Below are positions 7,925 through 16,645 of a stretch of 34,674 bases of DNA, in pieces. The notes beneath the pieces were generated by a model. That model was not told the origin of the DNA, did no database searches, and was given only the letters and a program-made list of their open reading frames with translations. Location: contig WTJS01000111.1 in the NCBI GenBank assembly GCA_011524735.1, forward strand, positions 1 through 34,674. Direction: 5' to 3'. Position numbers and translations under genes: made by a program. This stretch comes from Alphaproteobacteria bacterium (GTDB taxonomy: Bacteria > Pseudomonadota > Alphaproteobacteria > Puniceispirillales > Puniceispirillaceae). Numbering within the stretch: the first letter of the stretch is position 1; each line of letters opens with the position of its first letter.

Positions 7925-8901
7925 GAGGGATGTGCTTGCTCAATGGCATCCCATGTGAGGGATGCGATGTCCGTACCTGACAGGCTGGCGATCTCACGAA
8001 TGCCTGTCGGTGAGGTCACATTGATTTCGGTGAGATAGTCACCAATGACGTCAATGCCAACGAATAGCAGGCCGCGTCGGCGTAGCTCTGGCCCAATTAC
8101 CTCGCAGATATGGGCTTCACGAGCGGTAATTTCGGTGGCAGCAGCCGTGCCACCAACGTGAAGGTTGGACCGCGCCTCACCCTCAGGTGGAACACGATTG
8201 ACCGCACCAACCGCCTTGCCATCAACAAGAATGATGCGCTTGTCACCGTGCCGCACGTCAGGCAGATAGCGCTGAACCATTACCGGTTCGCGGCTGGCAG
8301 TAAAGAACATCTCCAGAAGGGAATGGAAATTCTGATCCCCCTCGGCAAGCCGAAACACACCTGCCCCTCCATTCCCAAACAGCGGCTTGATGATGATGTC
8401 CCGATGCGTTTCACGAAATGCGGCAATGGCATCTGCGTCGCGAGAGATCAGCGTTGGCGGCATCAGATCAGGAAATAAAGTGACAAGCAGCTTTTCTGGT
8501 GCATTGCGAACTTCGGCAGGATTATTCACCACCATGGTGCCCGGCGGCAGCATTTCCAGAAGATGTGTTGCTGTGATGTAGGCCATGTCAAAGGGTGGAT
8601 CCTGACGCATCAGAATGACATCAAAATCGCTGAGTGGGCGGCGTTCGGGCATGCCGACATCAACATGATTTCCAATCTCGTCGCGCAGGGTAATCGGCTG
8701 GCCAACAGCCTCGACCACTCCCGCATTCAGCGACAGCTTGTCAGGGGTGTAATACCACAGGGAATGACCACGCTTCTGCGCTGCCAGAGACAGCGCAAAG
8801 GAGGTATCACCCCGAATATCAATCTGTTCGATAGGATCCATCTGAATCGCAATGAAAAGCGACTCAGTTGTCGACGTCCGCTGGACTGTCTTCTGTGTCA
8901 T
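7897..8901 (-). CDS. gshB: Glutathione synthetase
   Basis: A 334-residue ATP-grasp ligase that joins gamma-glutamylcysteine and glycine. The N-terminal pre-ATP-grasp domain starts at [31 protein letters not shown]. The second half has the ATP-grasp features [39 protein letters not shown] and the metal/glycine site [15 protein letters not shown]. The ATG at 8901 gives a polar 18-residue lead before the usual family start. No better-placed ATG exists, and an AGG lies nine bases upstream. It starts only nine bases after the BON lipoprotein gene ends, so it is probably the last gene of the rsmI-yraN-BON-gshB operon. Confidence 0.94.
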   Translation of the reverse strand: MTQKTVQRTSTTESLFIAIQMDPIEQIDIRGDTSFALSLAAQKRGHSLWYYTPDKLSLNAGVVEAVGQPITLRDEIGNHVDVGMPERRPLSDFDVILMRQDPPFDMAYITATHLLEMLPPGTMVVNNPAEVRNAPEKLLVTLFPDLMPPTLISRDADAIAAFRETHRDIIIKPLFGNGGAGVFRLAEGDQNFHSLLEMFFTASREPVMVQRYLPDVRHGDKRIILVDGKAVGAVNRVPPEGEARSNLHVGGTAAATEITAREAHICEVIGPELRRRGLLFVGIDVIGDYLTEINVTSPTGIREIASLSGTDIASLTWDAIEQAHPSHASNGIAR

Positions 8902-8910
8902 CAGACGGAC

Positions 8911-9507
8911 CTAGTCACGAAGATCGGTGCGAAGCGAGATGTAATTGACCACCTGCTGGGCAAAGCGAAGTTCCCGTGCATGGTTTACCACCCGGTTCAT
9001 TTCAGCTTCGTCGGCTGCAATGCCAGAGAGATAGACAGTGCCATTTACCACGTCGATGCTGAAATTCAGTGAGGAAACATCCTGATCTGCAATCAGCTTG
9101 CCACGAAGCTGCGCACTTGCGGCCAGATCCTTGGCAACGTCCTTCAGTGATGATTTGTCCTGAACCTGGAGCTCGTTAACCACTTCACGCACGCCGCGCA
9201 CTTCCCAGGCAAGCTTCGTTGCCAGAACTTTTTCTTCTGGCGTTTTTACCTTGCCAGTCATCAGAACCGCGCCGTCATTGACGGTCAGATCGACAACGGT
9301 TGCCAGGCTGGCGTCACTCTGGATGAACTTATCCTGAATTTTGGTGAAGATCACACCGTCTGTGACAGAAGTAGAAATACCTTTTTCGGTGGTTGAGGCC
9401 GCGACCGCGGCGGTGCCCACGCCGACAAAAACAGGTGCGGCGCAACCCGATACCAGCAAAGCCATAACCGTCAGGGCGGCAAATGGTAGAAGGGCGGTTT
9501 TTTGCAT
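8911..9507 (-). CDS. BON-domain outer-membrane lipoprotein (DolP/YraP-like)
   Basis: A 198-residue predicted lipoprotein. MQKTALLPFAALTVMALLVSGC is a signal peptide ending in a lipobox (VSGC, with the modified Cys at residue 22). Two BON domains follow. The first is about residues 50-115 (DKFIQSDASLATVVDLTVNDGAVLMTGKV) and the second about 125-195 (LRGKLIADQDVSSLNFSIDVVNGTVYLSGIA). E. coli DolP has this dual-BON lipoprotein design and supports outer-membrane integrity and BAM activity. An ATG at 9549 with an upstream AAGG is an alternative start, giving a 14-residue longer N-terminus. The family assignment is firm; the specific DolP role is inferred from architecture and neighbours. Confidence 0.86.
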   Translation of the reverse strand: MQKTALLPFAALTVMALLVSGCAAPVFVGVGTAAVAASTTEKGISTSVTDGVIFTKIQDKFIQSDASLATVVDLTVNDGAVLMTGKVKTPEEKVLATKLAWEVRGVREVVNELQVQDKSSLKDVAKDLAASAQLRGKLIADQDVSSLNFSIDVVNGTVYLSGIAADEAEMNRVVNHARELRFAQQVVNYISLRTDLRD

Positions 9508-9640
9508 GACTCTGACAAGAGATGCCAGGTGGTAGAGGGCGGTCGTCATGGGGTTGTATACCTTGTCTGTGACAGTGGCAGAAGTTCCAACGCCAATGTG
9601 CCGCCTGCCGATTCCGGGGTCAAGGACAACCGTGGTAGCA

Positions 9641-10045
9641 CTAGCCATCATCTGCCTGCCAGGCATTGCGAATATGAGTGAACATACGCCCATTACCGTG
9701 GAACGGCGCGCTGATCTGGATCAGATCAAACCGCCATTCAAGATTTGGTGAGATATGTCTCTGGCGGGTGAAATCTTCTGCTGCACGCATGATGCGATGC
9801 TGTTGTCGGCGCGAAGGTACGCCGCTGTCATATCCATCCTGCCGGAATTTCACTTCGCAGAAGATGAGACTGTTGCCGCGTCTGGCAATGATATCGATTT
9901 CACCGACGACGGATTTCCATCGTCTTGCCAGAATATAATGACCTTGCAGGCAGAGCATGATGGTGGCCACAGTCTCAGCCATCCGCCCCCATTTTTCAGA
10001 GACGCGGCGTCTATTGGTCCCCCTTTCAGTCCACCTTCGTACCAT
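9641..10045 (-). CDS. yraN: YraN/UPF0102 family protein (endonuclease-like fold)
   Basis: A 134-residue protein of the UPF0102 family. It has the signature GEIDIIARRGNSLIFCEVKFR, which lays out the D and E-x-K residues of a PD-(D/E)xK nuclease-like active site. A basic segment RRRVSEKWGRMAETVATIMLCLQGHYILARRW precedes it. Catalytic activity has not been firmly shown for the family. I chose the ATG at 10045, which has GGGGAGG just upstream and overlaps the end of rsmI by 20 bases. Starts at 10087 or 10114 would add a basic N-terminus that looks like translated rsmI-coding DNA. The adjacency to rsmI and a BON lipoprotein gene repeats the E. coli yraL-yraN-yraP order. Confidence 0.88.
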   Translation of the reverse strand: MVRRWTERGTNRRRVSEKWGRMAETVATIMLCLQGHYILARRWKSVVGEIDIIARRGNSLIFCEVKFRQDGYDSGVPSRRQQHRIMRAAEDFTRQRHISPNLEWRFDLIQISAPFHGNGRMFTHIRNAWQADDG

Positions 10046-10985
10046 CCACCTCCCCAACACCAATTTCTGCGACACCAATCTCCTCATTAGCCATCTCTCT
10101 TTGGCTCTCTTCATTTAGCTGCAGCGCTCGTCGGTATACATGGTTGCGGGCCAGCCCGGTGCTGGCAACGACGGATTTGACGGCTTCTCGGAGACGCTGG
10201 CCTTCAAGTTCAGCGCGCAGCATCGCGTCAAGCGTTGCATCGTCAATGCCGGCTTCGTCACGTGAACGACCAGCGACAACAAGAACAATTTCCCCTTTCA
10301 GTGGCGCGCCGCCAGACAGTGAAGTGGCTAGATCCGAAAGCGTTCCCTGCAGCACTTCTTCGTGGAGCTTGGTTAGCTCTCGGGTAATCACAGCCTGACG
10401 CTGTCCAAAAATTTCGGCCATGTCGGCAAGACAGGTTGCCAGTTTCGATGGGGTGGCAAACCAGATGCTGGTTGCCGATAGCGAGGCTAGTTCGCGAAAG
10501 GCTTCCTGTCGTGCCGTCGTTGTCGATGGCACAAAGCCAGCGAACATAAATCTGTCAGTCGGCAATCCCGAAATGGCCAGCGCCGCCAGTACCGCGCAAG
10601 GCCCAGGAACCGATGTTACGGGAATACCCTGCTCACGACAGGCGGCAACAAGCTTGTATCCGGGGTCTGAAATCAGTGGCGTTCCAGCATCGCTGACAAG
10701 AACCACATTTTTGCCAGCAACAAGATGTTCCAGAAGTCTTGGCCGCATCGCTGCCCCATTATGGTCATGATAGGCGACCAATCTGGCATTCGTGCTTGTG
10801 GCGGTCAGTGTCAAAAGCTTGCGGGTCACGCGCGTGTCCTCACAGGCGATGATATCAGCCTCGGCGAGCGCTTCGCCCCCTCGAGGCGAAAAATCACCAA
10901 GATTACCGATTGGTGTTGCCACGAGAATGAGCGTGCCCGTTGATTTCACGGGCGATATCACTTGTGACGTCACGGGCGATGTCAT
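10026..10985 (-). CDS. rsmI: 16S rRNA (cytidine-1402-2'-O)-methyltransferase RsmI
   Basis: A 319-residue tetrapyrrole-methylase-fold enzyme that methylates the ribose of C1402 in 16S rRNA at the decoding centre. Motifs seen are TLILVATPIGNLGDFSPR, ACEDTRVTRKLL, LVSDAGTPLISDPGYKLVAACREQGIPVTSVPGPCAVLAAL and KGEIVLVVAGRS. I start at the ATG at 10985 because AGGA lies eight bases upstream; a longer frame to 11015 lacks support. The first 16 residues (MTSPVTSQVISPVKST) are an internal duplication at the DNA level and precede the conserved domain. The C-terminal tail (EEIGVAEIGVGEVDG) is also repetitive and overlaps yraN. Confidence 0.93.
   Translation of the reverse strand: MTSPVTSQVISPVKSTGTLILVATPIGNLGDFSPRGGEALAEADIIACEDTRVTRKLLTLTATSTNARLVAYHDHNGAAMRPRLLEHLVAGKNVVLVSDAGTPLISDPGYKLVAACREQGIPVTSVPGPCAVLAALAISGLPTDRFMFAGFVPSTTTARQEAFRELASLSATSIWFATPSKLATCLADMAEIFGQRQAVITRELTKLHEEVLQGTLSDLATSLSGGAPLKGEIVLVVAGRSRDEAGIDDATLDAMLRAELEGQRLREAVKSVVASTGLARNHVYRRALQLNEESQREMANEEIGVAEIGVGEVDGTKVD
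10946..10984. repeat. 24-base tandem duplication at the start of rsmI
   Basis: TCACGGGCGATATCA at 10946-10960 and TCACGGGCGATGTCA at 10970-10984 match at 14 of 15 positions with a period of 24 bases, i.e. eight codons. The copies encode the first residues of RsmI and lie at the edge of the divergent rsmI/lpoA-like promoter region. Confidence 0.75.
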
Positions 10986-11079
10986 GGGGTAAATCCTGAT
11001 TGCGGTTGCTGCCAAGATATAGCTGATTAATGACTTGTTCGCAAAAACCCGCCATGATGCCGTTCAACGGGAGTTGGGT

Positions 11080-12801
11080 ATGTTGAAATTGATCAGAATT
11101 GTGGGGTTCTGTCTGCCGGTAGTGTCGCTGGCTGCTTGTGGTGTTGCCGTTGACCAGGCCAGCCTTCCTCAGACAAAGGCGCCGCAGGTCAAAGCATCGT
11201 CAGAGGACATAATTTCAAGCTCATCGAGCCTCGGCAAGGCAGCCGATACCGGCACATCTCTGGCAAGTGGCGGTCAGAATGCGGCCTCTAGCGAAGATAG
11301 GGCCCCGGCTACAAATTCAGGGCTGATTATCAGATCAGCAGGCGAAGAGGTTGAAAGCGATCCAAACACGCTTGAAATGGCGCAACTGTCCTCCACGCTG
11401 GCGCCCTCCATCGACAGGCTCCTGGAGGATCAGACAGACTCAAAACTGCCTGACGAAAATATAGAGGCGGAGATTAGTGACACCGAAGTTGCTGCCGAAC
11501 CTTCTGATCTGGGGACAGATGACGCTGAGAACGGACCCGAAGATATTGTTGGTAATATCATCTGGAATTTGGAAACCGCACAGAAAAACAAGCCGACACC
11601 ACCGTCCGAACCTGAAATTCCGATCGGTCAGGATCCATCACTGGCCAGTGAGGCCCTTGAAGCTGCATTTGCTATGCTGGCAGGACGTCAGTCCGTGCCC
11701 GCACCATCCGGATTTAGGCTGCCGCAAAAATCTCCAGGCGTGACACGTATTGCGCTTCTCGTACCCCGTTCGGGAAGTAATGCCATTCTGGGGGATGAGC
11801 TTGTTCGCGGTGCTGAACTCGCGCTGTTCTCTGTCCGCAATGCAAATATCCAGCTTGTTGTTTTGGACACGGCTGGTGGACCGGAAGCTGCCACCGCCGC
11901 CAATCAGGCCGTGAATGCTGGCGCCGATCTGATGATTGGGCCGCTGTTTTCGCAGGCCGTTCTACCTGCACAGGGTGTGGCCGCTCAGTCTGGAATTCCC
12001 ATGTTGGCCCTGTCCAATAATGTTGACGTGGCGGCTTCGGGAAGTTGGCTTTTGGGGTACCTTCCTGAACAGCAGATTGATCTGCTCCTCGGACACGCCC
12101 TCACCGTTGGTGGCGGCAAGGTCGGCATTCTTGCTGAGGACAGCTCGTTCGGACAACGGTTGGCTCAACATGCCGGCAAACGGCTTGGCCAATTTGGGAT
12201 GCGCCCAGAAGCCAGCCTGACTCTGAACGCAGCGCAGCTTGCCAGTGAAGATGATCTGAAACAGGCGATCCGTGATTTTACGGGATATAAACCGCCTGAT
12301 GATGATGAAGACAAGCCTGCCGCCTCAGATCTACCACCACCGCGTTTCGACGCAGTCCTGTTTGCAGGCAGTGCGGATTTCGCCCTTCGGGTGGCGCCGG
12401 TGCTGGCCTACTATGATGCTGATCCAGAACGAGTCCTTTATCTTGGCAATGCGCAGTGGAATCAGCGACGGATTCTAATTGAACCTTCGCTTCAGGGAGG
12501 GCTTTTTGCATCCCGCCCAACCGGCCTGGACGAAAATTTCAACGCTTTGTGGACATCGGCCTGGCCCGGCCGTCCCGGCGCCCTGGCGAGGCTGAGTTTT
12601 GATGCCGTCGCCATGGCGTCAGTCCTGGCAAGTCAGGATCCTCAGACTTGGAACACATCTCTGGTGTCGGGATCTGGTTTTAACGGGTTCAGTGGTGCCT
12701 ATCGCCTGCTCCCGAATGGTGGCAATCAGCGGGCCTTTGAACTGCGTCAGGTCAGCGGAGGTGTTTCAACTCTGGTACAGCCTGCCCCTGATAAGATCTG
12801 A
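11080..12801 (+). CDS. LpoA-like lipoprotein, penicillin-binding-protein activator family
   Basis: A 573-residue lipoprotein. MLKLIRIVGFCLPVVSLAAC is a signal peptide with lipobox SLAAC. Residues 25 to about 215 are a Ser/Asp/Glu-rich, probably disordered spacer. From about residue 221 (TRIALLVPRSGSNAILGDELVRGAELAL) to the end lies a type-I periplasmic-binding-protein fold, including GADLMIGPLFSQAVLPAQGVAAQSGIPMLALSNN. The same fold forms the C-terminal half of E. coli LpoA, which activates PBP1A from the outer membrane; the LpoA TPR half is not evident here. A GGGAG ribosome binding site lies six bases before the ATG. It diverges from rsmI, the same partnership as E. coli yraL-yraM(lpoA). 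A ligand-binding role is an alternative. Confidence 0.8.
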   Translation: MLKLIRIVGFCLPVVSLAACGVAVDQASLPQTKAPQVKASSEDIISSSSSLGKAADTGTSLASGGQNAASSEDRAPATNSGLIIRSAGEEVESDPNTLEMAQLSSTLAPSIDRLLEDQTDSKLPDENIEAEISDTEVAAEPSDLGTDDAENGPEDIVGNIIWNLETAQKNKPTPPSEPEIPIGQDPSLASEALEAAFAMLAGRQSVPAPSGFRLPQKSPGVTRIALLVPRSGSNAILGDELVRGAELALFSVRNANIQLVVLDTAGGPEAATAANQAVNAGADLMIGPLFSQAVLPAQGVAAQSGIPMLALSNNVDVAASGSWLLGYLPEQQIDLLLGHALTVGGGKVGILAEDSSFGQRLAQHAGKRLGQFGMRPEASLTLNAAQLASEDDLKQAIRDFTGYKPPDDDEDKPAASDLPPPRFDAVLFAGSADFALRVAPVLAYYDADPERVLYLGNAQWNQRRILIEPSLQGGLFASRPTGLDENFNALWTSAWPGRPGALARLSFDAVAMASVLASQDPQTWNTSLVSGSGFNGFSGAYRLLPNGGNQRAFELRQVSGGVSTLVQPAPDKI

Positions 12802-12851
12802 GCCAGATAGCGTCATCCAGAGAATGTCAGGTTGATGTCTACTACGGCAGG

Positions 12852-14018
12852 CTAGTCCTGGGTGTCCAGCAATGCTGCTAGAATGCTGTTCAGAACCATC
12901 CGCCCGTCAAGTGTGACGGCAAGATGGTCAGCCGTCATGGTCAGAAGGCCCTGATCAAGAAGCTGGTGAAGGGTTGTCTGATTAACTGACTGTGCCAGTG
13001 ACCCGAACCGGTGCGAGAAGTCCTGAAGGCTGATCCCGGTAACAAGCCGCAATCCCATCATCAGAAACTCGGCAACGGCTTCACGTCTGTCATCTTCATG
13101 GATCATGTCCAGACCATGTCCCTGTTCTGCAACAGCATCCAGCCAAGCGGTGGGACTGCGTCGCATGGCAAGGCCCAGCCTGCCATCGTCTGTGGTCAGT
13201 CTGCTATGCGCCCCTGGCCCAGTTCCAATCCAGTCATGCGCATGCCAGTAGACGAGGTTGTGTCGGCATTCTGCGCCGGGACGGGCGTAGTTTGACACTT
13301 CATAGGCAGGCAGCCCGGCTGCTGTCATTATCTCTTCGGTGGCGAGATACATATCTGCGGCAATGTCATCCTGTGCGGTCAGAACCTCTCCGCGGCGGGC
13401 TCGTGTGTAGAACCCGGTGCCTTGCTCGATCGTCAGCTGATAGAGAGACATGTGATCAAGGCCGAGTGAAAGTGCCGTCGAGAGGTCACGCTGCCAGTCC
13501 TCGGGACTTTGGTCTTTTAAGGCATAGATCAGATCCATCGACACATGCGCAAATGTTTCGCGTGCCATGGAGATGGCTGTCAGCGCTTCATCAACTGAAT
13601 GTTCGCGACCAAGAAATGCCAGTTCGGGAGCGCGCAATGCCTGAACACCGAGCGATAGCCGATTAACGCCAGCGCTGTGAAAGTCACGAAACACGGAAGC
13701 TTCGCTTGACGTTGGATTTGCTTCGGCTGAAATTTCAGCGCCATTTTCAAACCCAAGCAGCCGGTCAGCTTCATCGATGATGGCAGCAACAAGCCATGGT
13801 GGCATGAGACTTGGGGTGCCGCCTCCAAAAAACAGGCTTGTCAGTTTCCTGCCCCGGCCATGCTGCGCTGCCAGAAATGCCAGCTCGCGGCGAAAGGCTG
13901 CTGCGAAACGCTGGTGATCAATATCGCTGGCTACATGTGAATTGAAATCACAATAGGGGCATTTGGCGCGGCAGAATGGCCAGTGGACGTAAAGCGCAAG
14001 TTTCGGCTCAGCCATCAT
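12852..14018 (-). CDS. hemW: Heme chaperone HemW (radical SAM)
   Basis: A 388-residue radical-SAM protein. The iron-sulfur motif is C16-x3-C20-x2-C23 followed by DF rather than the extra Cys of true coproporphyrinogen dehydrogenase Hem[11 protein letters not shown] and EANP are the SAM-binding elements. [22 protein letters not shown] contains the HNxxYW signature of HemW. These features mark it as the heme-binding chaperone that delivers heme to respiratory enzymes, and not as HemN, although it is often annotated as the oxygen-independent oxidase. It starts with two ATGs overlapping the rdgB stop, so the two genes are coupled. It converges on the LpoA-like gene. Confidence 0.92.
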   Translation of the reverse strand: MMAEPKLALYVHWPFCRAKCPYCDFNSHVASDIDHQRFAAAFRRELAFLAAQHGRGRKLTSLFFGGGTPSLMPPWLVAAIIDEADRLLGFENGAEISAEANPTSSEASVFRDFHSAGVNRLSLGVQALRAPELAFLGREHSVDEALTAISMARETFAHVSMDLIYALKDQSPEDWQRDLSTALSLGLDHMSLYQLTIEQGTGFYTRARRGEVLTAQDDIAADMYLATEEIMTAAGLPAYEVSNYARPGAECRHNLVYWHAHDWIGTGPGAHSRLTTDDGRLGLAMRRSPTAWLDAVAEQGHGLDMIHEDDRREAVAEFLMMGLRLVTGISLQDFSHRFGSLAQSVNQTTLHQLLDQGLLTMTADHLAVTLDGRMVLNSILAALLDTQD

Positions 14019-14617
14019 GCAAAACAGGCGTCGACAAGCTTGGCAAAGGCGCGGGCACGATGCCCGATATCCAGCTTTTCCTGAGGATCCATCTCGCCGA
14101 ATGTCAGTTCATATCCTGTTGCGATGAACATCGGGTCATAGCCAAATCCATTGTGCCCGCGCGGAGGCCAGACAAGGTGACCATCGATGCGACCGTCAAA
14201 GGCTTCATGATGTCCGTCCGGCCAGTAAAGGGCGAGCGTGCAGTTGAAATAGGCGCTGCGATCCCTGCCGCCGGTTGCCGCCAGTGAACTGTTCACTTTT
14301 TCCATGGCGAGGATGAAATCTTTGTTAGGGCCAGCCCAGCGGGCAGAATAAATGCCGGGTGCCCCGTCCAGTGCGGGCACGACCAGCCCAGAATCATCCG
14401 CCAGTGCTGGCTTGCCCGTCGCCAGCGCTGTGGCTTTTGCCTTGAGTATCGCATTGCCAACAAAACTGTCTTCGGTTTCTTCAGGTTCGGGAAGATCATA
14501 TGCAGCAGCTGAAGTCACACGAAAGTCATAGCTCTCAAAAAGAGCGGCTATTTCTCTCAGCTTGCCAGCATTATGTGACGCCAGCACGAGTTCATCAGCT
14601 TCAAATTTTCGGTGCAT
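14015..14617 (-). CDS. rdgB: Non-canonical purine NTP pyrophosphatase RdgB/HAM1
   Basis: A 200-residue ITPase-fold house-cleaning enzyme that hydrolyses dITP, ITP and XTP to monophosphates and keeps them out of DNA and RNA. It shows the S/T-x-N-x-x-K motif as [12 protein letters not shown] near the N-terminus. [26 protein letters not shown] carries the catalytic Asp, and [12 protein letters not shown] and SHRARAF-like GHRARAF close the active site. AAAGGG precedes the ATG with good spacing. It sits between rph and hemW, as in many alphaproteobacteria. Confidence 0.95.
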   Translation of the reverse strand: MHRKFEADELVLASHNAGKLREIAALFESYDFRVTSAAAYDLPEPEETEDSFVGNAILKAKATALATGKPALADDSGLVVPALDGAPGIYSARWAGPNKDFILAMEKVNSSLAATGGRDRSAYFNCTLALYWPDGHHEAFDGRIDGHLVWPPRGHNGFGYDPMFIATGYELTFGEMDPQEKLDIGHRARAFAKLVDACFA

Positions 14618-14657
14618 GAACGGACCCTTTCCTGTCGGCGCTGAGCTTAACGTCTTA

Positions 14658-15383
14658 TCAGAATGATCCGCGAACAGCTTTCATCTGCATTTCAAACAGC
14701 TGACCACACCCAGCGTCGGCCAGATCCAGCATCTGGTTCAGCTCAGTGCGGGTAAAGGGGCGGTCTTCACCGGTTGCCTGAATTTCCACAAGTCCCCGAT
14801 CAGCGCTCAGCACAAAATTGGCATCAACTTCGGCGGTACTGTCCTCGGCATAATCAAGATCGGCAACGGCCATCCCCTGCCACACGCCACAGGACAGGGC
14901 CGCCACCTGATCACTCATCGGCTGGCGCGAAATGGCGCCTGACAGAAGGAGTTTCTCGCAGGCAATGCGCAGGGCGACCCAAGCACCGGTGATGGCCGCT
15001 GTACGGGTGCCGCCATCTGCCTGAATGACATCACAGTCCAGCTTGATCTGATGTTCGCCAAGTGCGGTCAGATCGGTGACCGACCGCAGGGCCCGTCCGA
15101 TCAGTCGCTGAATTTCCAGTGTGCGGCCTCCCTGTTTGCCACGGGCTGCTTCGCGGTCGGTGCGGCTGTGGGTGGATCGGGGCAGCATGCCATATTCGGC
15201 CGTTACCCATCCCTTGCCGGTATTGCGAAGGAAAGATGGCACGCGGTCTTCCACCGAGGCAGTACAAAGAACGTGTGTGTTGCCAAATCTGGCGAGACAG
15301 GAGCCTTCAGCATGAAGTGAAACGCCAGCTTCCAGCGTAATGTCACGGAGTTGATCGGCAGTGCGGGCGGAAGGACGTTGCAT
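14658..15383 (-). CDS. rph: Ribonuclease PH
   Basis: A 241-residue phosphorolytic 3'-5' exoribonuclease that trims tRNA 3' ends and other RNAs using phosphate. The family beginning is [20 protein letters not shown]. The motifs [52 protein letters not shown] and [22 protein letters not shown] are all present. I chose the ATG at 15383, preceded by GAAGAGG, over the longer frame from 15410, which adds nine residues the family lacks. It diverges from hrcA across about 206 bases. Confidence 0.95.
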   Translation of the reverse strand: MQRPSARTADQLRDITLEAGVSLHAEGSCLARFGNTHVLCTASVEDRVPSFLRNTGKGWVTAEYGMLPRSTHSRTDREAARGKQGGRTLEIQRLIGRALRSVTDLTALGEHQIKLDCDVIQADGGTRTAAITGAWVALRIACEKLLLSGAISRQPMSDQVAALSCGVWQGMAVADLDYAEDSTAEVDANFVLSADRGLVEIQATGEDRPFTRTELNQMLDLADAGCGQLFEMQMKAVRGSF

Positions 15384-15553
15384 GAAAACCTCTTCAAGCT
15401 CTTGGGCCATGAATGGCCAGAAGGAATGACGGTCGGAACCTGATTATAGGTCTGGTTGCCGTTGATTGGCAGGGGTATTGTCGATATCGATGCGCTTTGC
15501 AAGGGTGTATCGATTTTTGTCACGCTCTCACATGGTTGTGCCCATTCGGCTTG

Positions 15554-15583
15554 TTGACCCCACCTCTTTGGCTGCCCTAATCT
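15554..15583 (+). promoter_or_regulatory. Possible promoter placing the hrcA start at or near the mRNA 5' end
   Basis: TTGACC (15554-15559) and TAATCT (15578-15583) are separated by 18 bases. A start point about seven bases downstream would fall on the hrcA ATG at 15590, and no Shine-Dalgarno sequence precedes that ATG. The -10 match is poor, so this is tentative. Confidence 0.28.
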
Positions 15584-15589
15584 GACGCC

Positions 15590-16645
15590 ATGAACGATTC
15601 CGCCCTCATCGGCCTGAAGCCACGGGCGCTGGAGATTTTCAGCGCACTTGTGTCAGCCTATCTCGAGACCGGCCAGCCGGTTGGTTCGAAGATGCTGTCG
15701 GAACGGCTGCGCCTGGATCTGTCGCCAGCATCGATCCGCAGCAACATGAGTTCCCTTGAACAGGCAGGTTTGCTGTTCTCGCCACATATTTCGGCAGGCC
15801 GCATACCAACTGAAACGGGCCTGCGGATGTTTGTCGACGGGCTCATGGAATATACCAGTGATTTGAAACCTGAAGATCGTATGTCGATTGATGAAGAATG
15901 CGCAGCAAGGGGCATTTCGGTTGATGATCTTCTGGAAAAAACCACCCGTACCCTGTCAGGGTTGTCACGCTGTGCCAGCCTTGTGCTGTCACCCATCAGC
16001 AATGCGGAACTACAGCATTTTGAATTTGTACCGCTTGGCGAACAGCGAGCCCTGGCGGTTCTTGTGCGTCTTGATGGGAAAGTTGAAAACAGATTGATTG
16101 ATCTGCCCCCAGGGGTACCGCAATCGGCACTTGTGCGGGCAAGTAACTATATGAATGCGCGACTGTCTGGGCGGGATATTGCGGCAGCAACTGGATTAAT
16201 TCAGTCAGAAATTGCAGCGCAGAAAGCCGAACTTGACGAGATGTCCCAGCGCCTTGTCGAAGAAGGTGTTGGGTTGTGGTCGCAGGCTAATGCTGGCGAT
16301 GAAACGGTTCTGGTGATGCGCGGTCAGTCCAATCTGCTGGATGACATTCAGGGTGGCGAGGAGCTTGATACGATCCGCCAGCTGTTTGACGAGCTGGAGG
16401 CGCGGGAAAATGCCCTTCGTCTTCTGGATGCGACAAGTGAAGGTGAAGGTGTGAAGATTTTCATCGGTGCTGAAAATAAACTGTTCATGAATACAGGCTG
16501 TTCACTTGTCATCGCCCCTTACCATAATGCGAATAAGAGCGTCATTGGCGCGATTGGCGTGCTGGGTCCGCGCCATATGAACTATCAACGGATTATTCCG
16601 ATGGTGGACTACACCAGCCGGGCAATCGCATCTGTTCTGAGCTGA
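15590..16645 (+). CDS. hrcA: Heat-inducible transcription repressor HrcA
   Basis: A 351-residue repressor of the HrcA family, which binds CIRCE operators (usually before groESL in alphaproteobacteria) and is kept active by GroEL. The N-terminal winged helix (about 1-80) reads PRALEIFSALVSAYLETGQPVGSKMLSERL and LSPASIRSNMSSLEQAGLLFSPHISAGRIPTETGLRMFV. The C-terminal GAF-like domain ends in IGVLGPRHMNYQRIIPMVDYTSRAIASVL. It lies upstream of the grpE-dnaK-dnaJ region but is separated from grpE by two minus-strand genes, so it is not cotranscribed with grpE here. I found no CIRCE copy in the window. Its last 37 bases overlap the convergent zinc-ribbon gene. Confidence 0.95.
   Translation: MNDSALIGLKPRALEIFSALVSAYLETGQPVGSKMLSERLRLDLSPASIRSNMSSLEQAGLLFSPHISAGRIPTETGLRMFVDGLMEYTSDLKPEDRMSIDEECAARGISVDDLLEKTTRTLSGLSRCASLVLSPISNAELQHFEFVPLGEQRALAVLVRLDGKVENRLIDLPPGVPQSALVRASNYMNARLSGRDIAAATGLIQSEIAAQKAELDEMSQRLVEEGVGLWSQANAGDETVLVMRGQSNLLDDIQGGEELDTIRQLFDELEARENALRLLDATSEGEGVKIFIGAENKLFMNTGCSLVIAPYHNANKSVIGAIGVLGPRHMNYQRIIPMVDYTSRAIASVLS

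Noticed and set aside
12852-14018. Oxygen-independent coproporphyrinogen III oxidase HemN
   Set aside because: The motif is CX3CX2C followed by DF without the fourth Cys, and HNxxYW is present, which marks HemW.
15384-15589. CIRCE operator before hrcA
   Set aside because: I looked for TTAGCACTC-N9-GAGTGCTAA or close variants and found none in this gap or before grpE, dnaK or dnaJ.
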